From NCBI GenBank assembly GCA_025435355.1, contig JANJFQ010000007.1, positions 1 to 35,682 of the forward strand: a DNA stretch of 35,682 nucleotides. Reading direction: 5' to 3'. Positions 9,623 to 18,227 of the stretch are shown here, one piece after another (within the stretch, counting starts at the first letter, position 1; each line of letters begins with the position of its first letter). Made by a program: the position numbers and the translations under genes. Under the pieces are notes generated by a model. It was not told the DNA's origin. It did no database searches and saw nothing but the letters and a program-made list of their open reading frames with translations. The DNA is from Candidatus Methanophagales archaeon. Lineage in GTDB: Archaea; Halobacteriota; Syntropharchaeia; Alkanophagales; Methanospirareceae.

Positions 9623-10393
9623 TCACACTCCACTCCTCTCAAACAGATATGCCGCAAGCAGGACAACTACAATGTCAAATACGAATAGTACTGTGAGTAT
9701 AGAGGGCAATGAGAAACTGCTTGTGCCGACCATGAAAAGCCTCAAGCCATCCACGCCATACGTTAAAGGATTGAAAACCACCATGGTTAAGAGCCACGAC
9801 GGAAGTCTCTCGATTGGAAAAAATGCACCACTCAAGAAGAATATAGGCATGACAATAAGCTCAACGATGAAACCGTATCCCTCTAAACTTTCCATCTTTG
9901 TCGCTATTGCGATTGCAAACCCTCCAAATCCGATCGCTATGAGAGCTATGACAAGCAACACACCTAAAAAATCCCAAATGCCTACATGAAGTTCGATTAT
10001 CACGCAGAAAAGGATGGTTATCAGTATTGCACGCAGAAAAGACGTTAGCATTCCCCCAATTAACTTTCCAATAACTAAAGAAACCCTTGAAACCGGTGCG
10101 ATGAGTAATTCCTTTATGACACCAAATTCCTTATCCACGATGATTGATATTCCGGACAAAGTGGATGCGAACAAAACGGTCATTGCAACTATTCCCGGTG
10201 CTAAAAACTCTGCATATCCGAGACTGCCGTATCTTACATCGAATGCAGAGCCAAGTCCAAATCCGAATGCACAAAACCAGATAAGTGGAACCGCTATTGA
10301 ACTTACTATCCTTGATTTCGCACGCAAAAACCGTATAACTTCACGATAACTGATGGCACGTATTGCCCTCAAGTCGCTCACACTAACTTCCAT
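9623..10393 (-). CDS. ABC-2 type permease (second exporter)
   Basis: 256 aa with about six membrane helices and the ABC-2 region IVMPIFFLSGAFFPIERLPSW. It is preceded by ITILFCVIIELHVG and followed by the FNPLTYGVDGLR motif typical of DrrB/NodJ-like permeases. Its ATG shares one base with the stop of the upstream ATPase gene (TAATG), so the two are translationally coupled. It lies tail to tail with the first exporter. Substrate unknown. Confidence 0.88.
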   Translation of the reverse strand: MEVSVSDLRAIRAISYREVIRFLRAKSRIVSSIAVPLIWFCAFGFGLGSAFDVRYGSLGYAEFLAPGIVAMTVLFASTLSGISIIVDKEFGVIKELLIAPVSRVSLVIGKLIGGMLTSFLRAILITILFCVIIELHVGIWDFLGVLLVIALIAIGFGGFAIAIATKMESLEGYGFIVELIVMPIFFLSGAFFPIERLPSWLLTMVVFNPLTYGVDGLRLFMVGTSSFSLPSILTVLFVFDIVVVLLAAYLFERSGV

Positions 10394-11376
10394 TAAATAA
10401 ATCCCCTCCTCATGAGTGGATGACGTCTGTGTTCAGAAGCCTCGTCCCTTATCTCCTTTCCTGTATAATATATGAAAACATCGTCGAGAGTCGGTTTCTT
10501 CACATTAAACAACTCAACGTCGTTTTGCATATCGCGGACAACATCGTAAATTTCGGAAATGCCCGCGTTCGTTGTGTGTATCTGAATTGAATTTCCCTGA
10601 ATTTCGCTTTCCATCCCCAAAACACTCAAAATCTGCATCATATCTCCAGGATTTTTTACCTTAACGGTAATAAGATTACTGTTCAGAACGGATTTCAGCT
10701 CTTCCGAAGACCCAATGGCAACTATTTTCCCATCGTCTATTATTGCAATCCTATCGCACAATTTGTCTGCTTCTTCCATGTAATGCGTAGTTAAAAATAT
10801 AGTGACGTCTTCTTCTCTGCTCAGCGATTCGATGTAACTCCAAATCTTCAGCCTCGTCTGGATATCAAGACCCAGCGTTGGCTCATCAAGAAACAATACC
10901 TCTGGATGATGGACCAATCCCCTTGCAATTTCTAATCTCCTTCGCATCCCGCTGGAATATTGCTTTATGGGGGTATCTTTCCACTCCTTCAAATTGAAGA
11001 GTATCAAAAGTTCCTGTATGCGAGCCTCACTGGAATTGTATATCCCGGCATGGAGACGAAGATACTCCCAGCCAGTAAGCCACTCATCGCTGGTATGGTC
11101 TTGAAATACGACACTTATGCTCTTTCTGACCTTATTTGGTTCCTTGACAACGTCATATCCGCAAATTTCCGCCCTGCCACTGCTCGGTTTCAGAAGTGTT
11201 GTGAGCATCATAATCGTGGTGCTCTTCCCCGCACCATTAGGACCTAGCAGCCCGAAAATCTCACCTCTTCCTATACTGAGGCTTACGTTATCCACTGCCC
11301 TGAGTTCTCCATACTCCTTTGTCAGATTTATGGTTTGAATTACGTGCTCGTTCATATCCATTATATTTTTTTTCAT
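10393..11376 (-). CDS. ABC-2 exporter ATP-binding protein (second exporter)
   Basis: About 327 aa. Walker A GPNGAGKSTTIMML, signature YSSGMRRRLEIARGL, Walker B EVLFLDEPTLGLD and the H-loop TTHYMEEADKLCDR are intact. The C-terminal ~90 residues form the extra domain usual in DrrA-type ATPases. The open frame could begin at GTG 11406, but that codon lies inside a dispersed repeat and lacks a ribosome site. ATG 11376 or an ATG a few codons on is more likely, although none has a strong ribosome site. It follows the nifH-like genes in the same direction and may be transcribed with them. Confidence 0.85.
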   Translation of the reverse strand: MKKNIMDMNEHVIQTINLTKEYGELRAVDNVSLSIGRGEIFGLLGPNGAGKSTTIMMLTTLLKPSSGRAEICGYDVVKEPNKVRKSISVVFQDHTSDEWLTGWEYLRLHAGIYNSSEARIQELLILFNLKEWKDTPIKQYSSGMRRRLEIARGLVHHPEVLFLDEPTLGLDIQTRLKIWSYIESLSREEDVTIFLTTHYMEEADKLCDRIAIIDDGKIVAIGSSEELKSVLNSNLITVKVKNPGDMMQILSVLGMESEIQGNSIQIHTTNAGISEIYDVVRDMQNDVELFNVKKPTLDDVFIYYTGKEIRDEASEHRRHPLMRRGFI

Positions 11377-11397
11377 GGCTGTTTGGCTCTCTTTCTT

Positions 11398-11433
11398 TAT
11401 AACCACAGGAGTTAATCTCGTGAAATCTCGTAC
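11398..11433 (-). repeat. Dispersed repeat, copy 3
   Basis: Contains TTAATCTCGTGAAATCTCGT, shared with copy 2 (9531-9563), next to ATAACCACAG, shared with copy 4. It lies between the last nifH-like gene and the ABC exporter ATPase and overlaps the less likely GTG start of that ATPase. Confidence 0.5.
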
Positions 11434-11438
11434 CTCAA

Positions 11439-12335
11439 CTAACCGCCTCCAATCAAGTGTTCCTCTCTCGTTTTTTGTCTGATGCGCTGTGCTAACCCCG
11501 CCAGTTCTTCCTTTGATAATGGAGTTGGTGAAACTGCTTCTTTATTTTCATAGATTCTTGTTGCTAAATCCCTAAACATATCTGCAATTTTCGAGTTTGA
11601 ATTAAGTCCTATCGTTGTTTTAGCATATAACTCGCCTTCCATTATCGTTTGGTCATTAGGGATAGCTCCTATGACCTTTGAACCCACGCTCTGTGCAAAT
11701 TCCTCCACAAGGGCAAGATCATCAATGGCACCCCTCACATTATAGACAATGCCGCCAAGTGGTGAGCCCTCTCTATTAGCATGGCGATAAATGCCCTTGC
11801 AGATATTGTTAGCAGCGTATATGGCCAAATAGTCTGCGGAAGTAACAATAAAGACATCATCTGCCAGTCCTCTTCTTAAAGGCAGTCCAAAACCTCCACA
11901 CACGATGTCCCCCAGAACATCATATATGATCACGTCGAGGTCGAATCCGTCATAGAGTCCCAATCTCTTCAACAAATCAACAACGACGATGACGCCACGC
12001 CCTGCACAACCAACTGCGGGTTCTGGACCCCCTGCTTCCACGCACAGAATTCCTTTATAGCCCTTATACACGATTTCATCCATGTCCACTTGCTTACCGC
12101 CCACAAGTTCGGTTAATCCGAGTTTTGCCACCCCTTTCTCTCTTAACACGTCCAATACCGTGGGAATATCAACGTCTCCACGCAGATTTCGCGTGCAATC
12201 TGCCTTTGGATCGCATCCGATCACCATCGTATTAAGTCCACGTTCGGCATAAACAGCCGCGAGATTCGATGCTACCGTTGATTTCCCTATGCCTCCTTTA
12301 CCATAGAAAGCTATTTGCCTTATTTCTTTTTCCAT
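11439..12335 (-). CDS. NifH/CfbC/BchL-like ATP-dependent iron protein (H1)
   Basis: 298 aa reductase that would pass electrons from a [4Fe-4S] cluster to a NifDK-like partner, with ATP hydrolysis. The P-loop [10 protein letters not shown] (11-20) and GCDPKADCTRNL are conserved. The cluster ligands C110 (PAVGCAGRG) and C146 (DVLGDIVCGGF) are present, as is the Arg after the first ligand. Compared with H3 it has ~16 extra residues before the MDEIVYKG segment. The usual GPEPGVGC reads GPEPAVGC, a change it shares with H2. ATG 12335 follows GCGGAGGTAAG. It is the last of the seven nitrogenase-like genes, 26 bases after H2, and probably arose by tandem duplication. Not a nitrogenase iron protein, judging from its partners. 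Confidence 0.88.
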   Translation of the reverse strand: MEKEIRQIAFYGKGGIGKSTVASNLAAVYAERGLNTMVIGCDPKADCTRNLRGDVDIPTVLDVLREKGVAKLGLTELVGGKQVDMDEIVYKGYKGILCVEAGGPEPAVGCAGRGVIVVVDLLKRLGLYDGFDLDVIIYDVLGDIVCGGFGLPLRRGLADDVFIVTSADYLAIYAANNICKGIYRHANREGSPLGGIVYNVRGAIDDLALVEEFAQSVGSKVIGAIPNDQTIMEGELYAKTTIGLNSNSKIADMFRDLATRIYENKEAVSPTPLSKEELAGLAQRIRQKTREEHLIGGG

Positions 12336-12361
12336 TTTTTCTTACCTCCGCATAATTATTT

Positions 12362-13321
12362 TTAGGTTTTTAAAGCTCCAGATGTTCCTCCTCTTATTTC
12401 CGTCCTCCATTTCGCTAACTCACTCTTTGACAATGGTTCTGGAATTGTGCATTCATTGTCACGAAAAATCATGGTTGCAAGTTCCCTAAGCTGGTCTGCA
12501 ATTTCCGAATCAGGCTTATATTCGATAACGGTCTTTGCATATATCTCACTTTCCGAGATGAGCGGGTCATTGGGAAGTGCCCCTACCACTTTCGTGCCCA
12601 CGATGCTCGCAAGCTCCTCTACAAGTGCAACATCATCGAGCGTGCCTCTCATGTTGTAGATGAAACCGCCTAAAAGAGCTCCTCCTCTTTTCGCATGCCT
12701 CTTCATACCCATGCAAATGTTATTTGCGGCATAAATCGAAAGATAATCAGCAGATGTGACGATATATACCTTATGAGCTAAACCCTTTCTTAAGGGCATG
12801 CCCAAACCACCGCAAACAATATCCCCCAGAACATCATATATAATCACATCTAAATCAAATCCATCATATACACCCATTCTTTTCAAGAGATCAACCGTGA
12901 CAATGACGCCTCTTCCTGCACATCCAACCGCAGGTTCCGGACCGCCTGCCTCCACACAAAAAACTCCTTTATGCCCTTTATACACTATTTCATCCATATC
13001 CACATGCGTACCAGCTTCAAGTTCATATAACATCTCGACAAAACCATCTTCTTCAATGGAGTAATGTATGTCTATTTGTTTATCACTCATAAGTTCGCTT
13101 AATTCTATTTTTGCTGCACCCTTCTCCCTTAACACTTCCGAAACAGTGGGGAAATCCACATCTCCTCTCAGGTTTCTTGTGCAATCCGACTTTGGATCGC
13201 ATCCAATCAACATAGTATTAAGACCTCGTTCGGCATATGCCGCAGCAATGTTAGAAGCTACTGTTGACTTCCCTATGCCACCCTTCCCATAAAATGCTAT
13301 CTGTCGTATTCGATGTTCCAT
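12362..13321 (-). CDS. NifH/CfbC/BchL-like iron protein with an insertion (H2)
   Basis: 319 aa from ATG 13321. A longer frame from TTG 13348 overlaps the preceding gene and is unlikely, because MEHRIRQIAFYGKGG aligns with the start of H1. P-loop at 11-20, cluster ligands C134 and C170, and the GCDPKSDCTRNL motif are intact. About 24 residues are inserted at 83-106 (IDIHYSIEEDGF...EAGTH, acidic) relative to H1, just before VDMDEIVYKG. Such an insertion could change docking to the DK partner. It lies 16 bases after K-B. No strong ribosome site is visible, so translation may be coupled. Confidence 0.88.
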   Translation of the reverse strand: MEHRIRQIAFYGKGGIGKSTVASNIAAAYAERGLNTMLIGCDPKSDCTRNLRGDVDFPTVSEVLREKGAAKIELSELMSDKQIDIHYSIEEDGFVEMLYELEAGTHVDMDEIVYKGHKGVFCVEAGGPEPAVGCAGRGVIVTVDLLKRMGVYDGFDLDVIIYDVLGDIVCGGLGMPLRKGLAHKVYIVTSADYLSIYAANNICMGMKRHAKRGGALLGGFIYNMRGTLDDVALVEELASIVGTKVVGALPNDPLISESEIYAKTVIEYKPDSEIADQLRELATMIFRDNECTIPEPLSKSELAKWRTEIRGGTSGALKT

Positions 13322-13337
13322 GTTTCGTGTCCGATTT

Positions 13338-14615
13338 TTACAACTCAATGTAATTATTTATTACCGAATTTATAATTCTCTCGGTGAGATGTATTGTTCC
13401 TTTGAATCCTGCATAAGGTGCGTCAGAGACCGATACTTCATCCAATACAGGGTAAAAAATCCTGAACAGTGGAACTCCGAGTTCCCACGCCAATTTCTTC
13501 TCCATCGAAGACGCGAAAATCATCTCCACTCCTTCTGTTTTTATTACTTCGTTCATTTCAAATCTATCTGGCTCTATGAGCAGTGTTTCAGAATCACTAT
13601 TTTTATCATCGGAAATAAGGTTTCTCGAGGTGACCGCCAGAACCTTTACATTGAGACAGAGTTCATCGCTAAGGAACTTAGCAAGCTCAAACGCACGAGC
13701 ACTATCTCCAACCACTGCAACTGACATATCGTAGATGCCCTGCAAGAAAAGGAATATACGCTCTATACGCTCTTTAATACGGTCTTTCTCTGCGGCAATA
13801 AATTCCTGATTAACCTCCTTGTTCAAACCCCTGGTTACACTTTCCAGGAAGTCTATGCTGTTATTCAATCCGAAGGGGTAAGAAGTTATAACGTAAGGCA
13901 TATCAAATTTTTCCTGCATTATTTTTGCACTTTCGAGTCCATCTCCTCCAAGCACGATATTTAGTGATGCTTTTGGTGCATTTTTTATCTCCTCGAAACT
14001 GGAATTGGTTAAAATAGCGTTAATGGTTATACCCTGGCCGTTTAACATCCTCTCGATCTCCGAAAGATCGGCAGATGACCTGATGTCATCCTGTTTAAAG
14101 CCAATCAGGTTTACTTTGTCATTTTCTTTTTCGCCGGGAATCATATATCGGGTAAGTTCTGCCAGCGTCTCCTCATAGCCAACCCACGCTGGACCTTCGT
14201 AGCCACCGGTGCTTAAAGAAAAGATTTCAGCAGGGACTTCCTCTTTCATTGCGTGAATAACTCCTTCTACATCGTCACCCATGATTGCAGGTGCACTGCA
14301 ATTAAGATTAGCAATTAACGACGGCTTGAAATTTTTATATGATAGTCTTATCGAAGCAGCCAGTCTTCCTTCTGCACCATATACCATATCCTGAGCTCGG
14401 AAGCCACTGCTTACTATTCTAATATCGTTTTGATTTGAGCCAAGTGCTCTGAGGAGTAATACGCCGCAATGGCAGCCAGGTCGAGCATGAACGATAGTTA
14501 TAGAATCTTTAACACCACTAAGTGCTCTTACCGCACCCACCAGTTTACAGTCCTGTGTAGGGTCATAAACCAAACCTTCTCTTCCCTTTGTTTCTTTTCT
14601 TTTTATTTCACTCAT
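13338..14615 (-). CDS. NifK/BchB/CfbD-like nitrogenase component 1 homologue (K-B)
   Basis: 425 aa. I place the start at ATG 14615, with AGGTGG just upstream, rather than GTG 14624. Three Cys at the P-cluster-type positions are present: C23 (QDCKLVGA), C48 (RPGCHCG, with a second Cys at 50) and C106 (NCSAPAIMGDD). The MGDD and YAGFKG motifs fit the oxidoreductase/nitrogenase component 1 family. It would form a complex with D-B, encoded just upstream, and receive electrons from H1 or H2. Paired with D-B, which lacks one ligand, the complex would offer five Cys positions. Substrate unknown; most likely a tetrapyrrole from the gene context. Confidence 0.82.
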   Translation of the reverse strand: MSEIKRKETKGREGLVYDPTQDCKLVGAVRALSGVKDSITIVHARPGCHCGVLLLRALGSNQNDIRIVSSGFRAQDMVYGAEGRLAASIRLSYKNFKPSLIANLNCSAPAIMGDDVEGVIHAMKEEVPAEIFSLSTGGYEGPAWVGYEETLAELTRYMIPGEKENDKVNLIGFKQDDIRSSADLSEIERMLNGQGITINAILTNSSFEEIKNAPKASLNIVLGGDGLESAKIMQEKFDMPYVITSYPFGLNNSIDFLESVTRGLNKEVNQEFIAAEKDRIKERIERIFLFLQGIYDMSVAVVGDSARAFELAKFLSDELCLNVKVLAVTSRNLISDDKNSDSETLLIEPDRFEMNEVIKTEGVEMIFASSMEKKLAWELGVPLFRIFYPVLDEVSVSDAPYAGFKGTIHLTERIINSVINNYIEL

Positions 14616-14642
14616 ATTTACCACCTAACTCCTCTTTTACAC

Positions 14643-16199
14643 CTATATGGTGTACATACTGTCGTACCTATCTTTATCACCCACTGCACCCTGTCTAAGC
14701 GTGCCAAACATGTCCGCCAATGCTGCCCATTCTGGAATCAGATTGGTTCTATATGGATCATATTCCAGCATGCTCAGAAGCGGGTTCCTCTTTCGAGGTT
14801 TTTTAAGTGCCTCTTTTAATTGCATGGCGAGTTCGATAGGAGCTTCAAAGCCGATTCGTTGATGACGGAGCATGAAATTCATGGGATTAAATGTCCTTAT
14901 GCCTTCCTTATTATATTTATGAGCAGTTGCACCCATGGAAATAACCAGATCAGTTCCAGTTTCTTTGATAGCTTTTAGCTCCTCTTCGATGGTTGGATTT
15001 ACAACAACTTCCGGGTCTGAGCCATACTTTCTTGCCAACTCGACATTTATATCCAGCATTTCATTTATCGCCTCTGAGGTCAGACGGCTCTCTAAAGCCT
15101 GTGTCTTATAGATAATAACACTTGCTTTTATTCCCACATCTCGTAACAATGTCATTCCGATACCGTGAATGCCGCCCATAATAGCAACTTCTTTATCCTC
15201 GAGACCTTTCTTAACTTTAGAAAGCCGTTCAGTTGCATCCTTTTTCCTTCTTTCTATTACTTCCTCTGCCTCCGCTTCCTTGCCAAATCGTTGTGCGATT
15301 TCCATAAAGACCCTCGCACTTCCTTCGAATCCGTATGGGCTGAATAACTCTGGATTCCTTGTTTCTTTATATCTATTCCATGCCAGGATCTCGTAGTGGT
15401 CAACACCAAATCGTTCCTTCATCAATCTTGCCCAAGCCATTGGATAATCGGTTATTGTAAGTTCAGCCTTGGGCAGATCATACAGGTCTTTTACAGTGGT
15501 ATGGTCAAAACAAATCTTGTTTATCTTAATTCCCATTTCGTTTAGCACAGATACCATCTCAGCTACCTTTAACCCTGCACCATGGATAGGGAATGAGACA
15601 ATATTAACAGATTCCTCATTTCGTTCTATCTCTTCTCTTTTTATACCATTGCACAGCACCTGATCTGTAATAGCAAAAAGAGCATCTTGATACCCAACTG
15701 GCTTTGTTTTACCAACAAAATCGCCTGTCGTATAGACAACATCGCAACCAACATCTCCTTTTGCTTTTATCTCTTCTACCACCGCCTTGAAATCGTCCCC
15801 AATTAAATCACTTGGACACGTGGTTATCACCACAATCAGATTTGGGTGATACTTCTCGTAAGTCTCTCTAATTCCCAGGCTTAATTTGTCCTCACCACCA
15901 TAAACGACGTCTACATCGTTCATATCGGTACAGGGGGTCTCGTAGAACGGGAGATACGGTCTAAAAGGATTTATCTTCCTCTGAAACGCGCATCCAATTG
16001 GACCGTGGATCAGGGGCACAGCATCCTCAATAGAGTCGACAACCATCAAAGCCCCTGAAATCTTTCCGGGTATAGCAGTCATCCCATGCAAGGGCAGCGT
16101 GCTGTACGCACTAATTAGCGGCCTCAAAAACCCCTCATTCCTCACATCTCCATTTCCAGATTCACTTCCTATTTCCACCGTTTGTTCTCCATACATCAT
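14643..16199 (-). CDS. NifD/BchN/CfbD-like nitrogenase component 1 homologue (D-B)
   Basis: 518 aa. The cluster positions are C70 (GPIGCAFQRK) and C128 (TTCPSDLIGDD). The first expected ligand is replaced by G45 (IPGKISG). An extra Cys lies at 90. The FeMo-cofactor Cys is not conserved: the corresponding stretch reads AELTITDYPMAWARLM. The C-terminal ~60 residues (FMLRHQRIGFEAPIELAMQL...) resemble those of D-type subunits. Five residues upstream, the H3 gene ends in ACTGAGGTGATATAA, so its last codons supply the ribosome site. The pair D-B/K-B with H1/H2 forms reductase set B. It is longer than CfbD, which favours a heteromeric DPOR/COR-like enzyme. Confidence 0.82.
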   Translation of the reverse strand: MMYGEQTVEIGSESGNGDVRNEGFLRPLISAYSTLPLHGMTAIPGKISGALMVVDSIEDAVPLIHGPIGCAFQRKINPFRPYLPFYETPCTDMNDVDVVYGGEDKLSLGIRETYEKYHPNLIVVITTCPSDLIGDDFKAVVEEIKAKGDVGCDVVYTTGDFVGKTKPVGYQDALFAITDQVLCNGIKREEIERNEESVNIVSFPIHGAGLKVAEMVSVLNEMGIKINKICFDHTTVKDLYDLPKAELTITDYPMAWARLMKERFGVDHYEILAWNRYKETRNPELFSPYGFEGSARVFMEIAQRFGKEAEAEEVIERRKKDATERLSKVKKGLEDKEVAIMGGIHGIGMTLLRDVGIKASVIIYKTQALESRLTSEAINEMLDINVELARKYGSDPEVVVNPTIEEELKAIKETGTDLVISMGATAHKYNKEGIRTFNPMNFMLRHQRIGFEAPIELAMQLKEALKKPRKRNPLLSMLEYDPYRTNLIPEWAALADMFGTLRQGAVGDKDRYDSMYTI

Positions 16200-16203
16200 T
16201 TTT

Positions 16204-17055
16204 TTATATCACCTCAGTTGTTTCTTCCTTTTCTCGCAACAAAATATCAATCTCCTCATTTATTTTGTCGAGTTCGTCGTCTGAAAGAGGCTCAGGCATT
16301 ATTCTATCCTTGTTCAAACAAATAGTGAGAGCCAGGTCTCTGAACATATCGGCGATTTCAGAGTCGGGTGCATACTCGAGCACGGTTTTACGGCGTATTT
16401 CAGCTCTTGGTATGAGCTCGCTCATCGGTATCCTACCCATTACCTTCGCACCCAATCTTGCGGCAAAACTCTCGACTATTGATGGTTCGTCCACAACGCT
16501 TCTGCCATTATAAATCAGCCCGCCAAGGAAAACCGCACCACGGTCTGCGAAACGTTTTATGCCTTTACAGATGTTATTTGCAGCATAGATTGCCATTGGG
16601 TCGCAGGTCGTGACAACATAGACATCATCTGCCAGACCTTTTCGCAGTGGCATTGCAAACCCGCCGCACACCACGTCTCCCAGCACATCGTATATCACAA
16701 CGTCAGGCTCCAGGTCATTGAAAGCACCGAGGCGTGCAAGCATATCTGTTGCGGTTATTACTCCTCGACCAGCACAACCCACACCTGGTTCCGGTCCACC
16801 GGACTCGACACAGTACACGCCACCGAACCCTTCAAAAACGATCTCTTCTAATTTCATTTCGTCTGGCCCCTTCGCACGGAAAACATCGAGCACGGTGGGT
16901 ATCCTTCTACCGATTAAATTTCGACTCATATCTGACTTCGGGTCGCAGCCCATTACCATAACAGTCTTACCATCCTCTGCCAGAGCCGCAGCTATGTTTG
17001 AAACAACCGTGGATTTGCCAATCCCTCCTTTCCCATATATGCAGAATTTTCTCAT
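16204..17055 (-). CDS. NifH/CfbC/BchL-like iron protein, canonical form (H3)
   Basis: 283 aa with the P-loop [10 protein letters not shown] (7-16), [12 protein letters not shown], cluster ligands C94 (PGVGCAGRG) and C130 ([10 protein letters not shown]), and the switch segment [20 protein letters not shown]. It has no insertion and is the closest of the three to ordinary NifH/CfbC. The gene lies four bases after K-A and before D-B, so it probably serves the A set (D-A/K-A). Its stop region supplies the ribosome site of D-B. It could be cfbC, but with three paralogues here I do not assign the symbol. Confidence 0.88.
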   Translation of the reverse strand: MRKFCIYGKGGIGKSTVVSNIAAALAEDGKTVMVMGCDPKSDMSRNLIGRRIPTVLDVFRAKGPDEMKLEEIVFEGFGGVYCVESGGPEPGVGCAGRGVITATDMLARLGAFNDLEPDVVIYDVLGDVVCGGFAMPLRKGLADDVYVVTTCDPMAIYAANNICKGIKRFADRGAVFLGGLIYNGRSVVDEPSIVESFAARLGAKVMGRIPMSELIPRAEIRRKTVLEYAPDSEIADMFRDLALTICLNKDRIMPEPLSDDELDKINEEIDILLREKEETTEVI

Positions 17056-17059
17056 TTTA

Positions 17060-18226
17060 TTATCCCTCTTCTGTTTTAATAGTTAGACCCCCAAACTTAT
17101 CACCAAAACCCATAACTGCGTTGAGTATCGTCTCGGTCAAGCAAACCGCACCCCTGAAACCTGCATAAGGCGCATCATCATACACGCACACGTGATCAAA
17201 CACCGGGTAAGTAAACCTAACGAGTGGTATTCTCAACTCCGAAGTAATATTTCGCTCAAAACTGCTTCCAAAGAGAATTGTTGTGTTAGAATTCCTGACG
17301 TTCTGCTCGAAGATGAAGTAATCATCCTCATTGCCGGCGAGCACTTCGATGTCGAAACCCAGTTCGCTATCCAGAAAGCGAGCCATGTGTTCTGCATGAG
17401 AATCACCAATGACTGAAACTGGCGTTCCGTAGAGTTCGTGCAAATAAAGATATATTCTTTTGAAAGGTTCTAAATCAGGCTTTTTTTCGTTCACACCTGC
17501 GTGCAAATGCTCACAGATTGCATTGATAAAATCCGCGGTGCCTTCAAGCCCATATGGATAATCCACTTCGAGGTATGGCACTCCAAACTCCTTTTTCATG
17601 TGCTCCGCAAGCTCGGTTCCCTGTCCCATTACCACATTTAGCTCTGCCGCAGGAGCATTAACGAACTCATCCAAACTGCACTTTGATATAACACAGTTCA
17701 CTTTTATTCCTGCGTTGTTCAGCAATCTTGTTAACTCCTTTACGTCGGCATCAACCTTAAATTCATCAGGACAAAAGCCTATCAGATTAACAGAATTTTT
17801 TATCACGGTGCGTTCTTTCATCAATTGTGCTAAGCGAACCAACGCCTCCTCATATCCCTTTCTCATGGTGCCCTTAAATCCCGCGGCATCCACACAGACA
17901 ACTTCCTTATTCAATGTAACTGAATCTATCACACCCTCAACGTCATCTCCGATTATTGCAGGAGCATCGCCCGTGATAACCACAAACAGCGGAGTGTTAT
18001 ACAGCCGATTCGCACGCACCAGTGCCTCTCGCAGTGCCTCTTCTCCACCAAAGACGATCTCACGTTCGTGCATCACGGTGCATGCCTGCCTGATATCAGG
18101 CTGATTCGAGGTGCTTTTGAACATCGCAGCACCCCAATTACACCCGACCGGAACGTGGGTAAGCACTACTGCATCCTGTATTCCTGAACATGCGCGAAAT
18201 GCGCCAAAGAATTTACCGCCGTCCAT
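17060..18226 (-). CDS. NifK/BchB-like nitrogenase component 1 homologue with altered cluster ligands (K-A)
   Basis: 388 aa; ATG 18226 lies one base after the D-A stop (TAAAATG), so translation is coupled. The N-terminus is short, starting directly at the first cluster block. By alignment with K-B the three ligand positions are G4 (GGKFFGA, Cys lost), C29 (PVGCNWG) and D87 ([11 protein letters not shown], Cys replaced by Asp). BchB of the dark protochlorophyllide reductase also gives an Asp to its [4Fe-4S] cluster, though from a different place, so the comparison is only suggestive. The C-terminal [14 protein letters not shown] block matches K-B. Partner D-A, electron donor probably H3. Confidence 0.82.
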   Translation of the reverse strand: MDGGKFFGAFRACSGIQDAVVLTHVPVGCNWGAAMFKSTSNQPDIRQACTVMHEREIVFGGEEALREALVRANRLYNTPLFVVITGDAPAIIGDDVEGVIDSVTLNKEVVCVDAAGFKGTMRKGYEEALVRLAQLMKERTVIKNSVNLIGFCPDEFKVDADVKELTRLLNNAGIKVNCVISKCSLDEFVNAPAAELNVVMGQGTELAEHMKKEFGVPYLEVDYPYGLEGTADFINAICEHLHAGVNEKKPDLEPFKRIYLYLHELYGTPVSVIGDSHAEHMARFLDSELGFDIEVLAGNEDDYFIFEQNVRNSNTTILFGSSFERNITSELRIPLVRFTYPVFDHVCVYDDAPYAGFRGAVCLTETILNAVMGFGDKFGGLTIKTEEG

Positions 18227-18227
18227 T

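Noticed and set aside
13322-13348. TTG start of H2 at 13348
   Set aside because: It would overlap the K-B gene. ATG 13321 gives the same N-terminus as H1.
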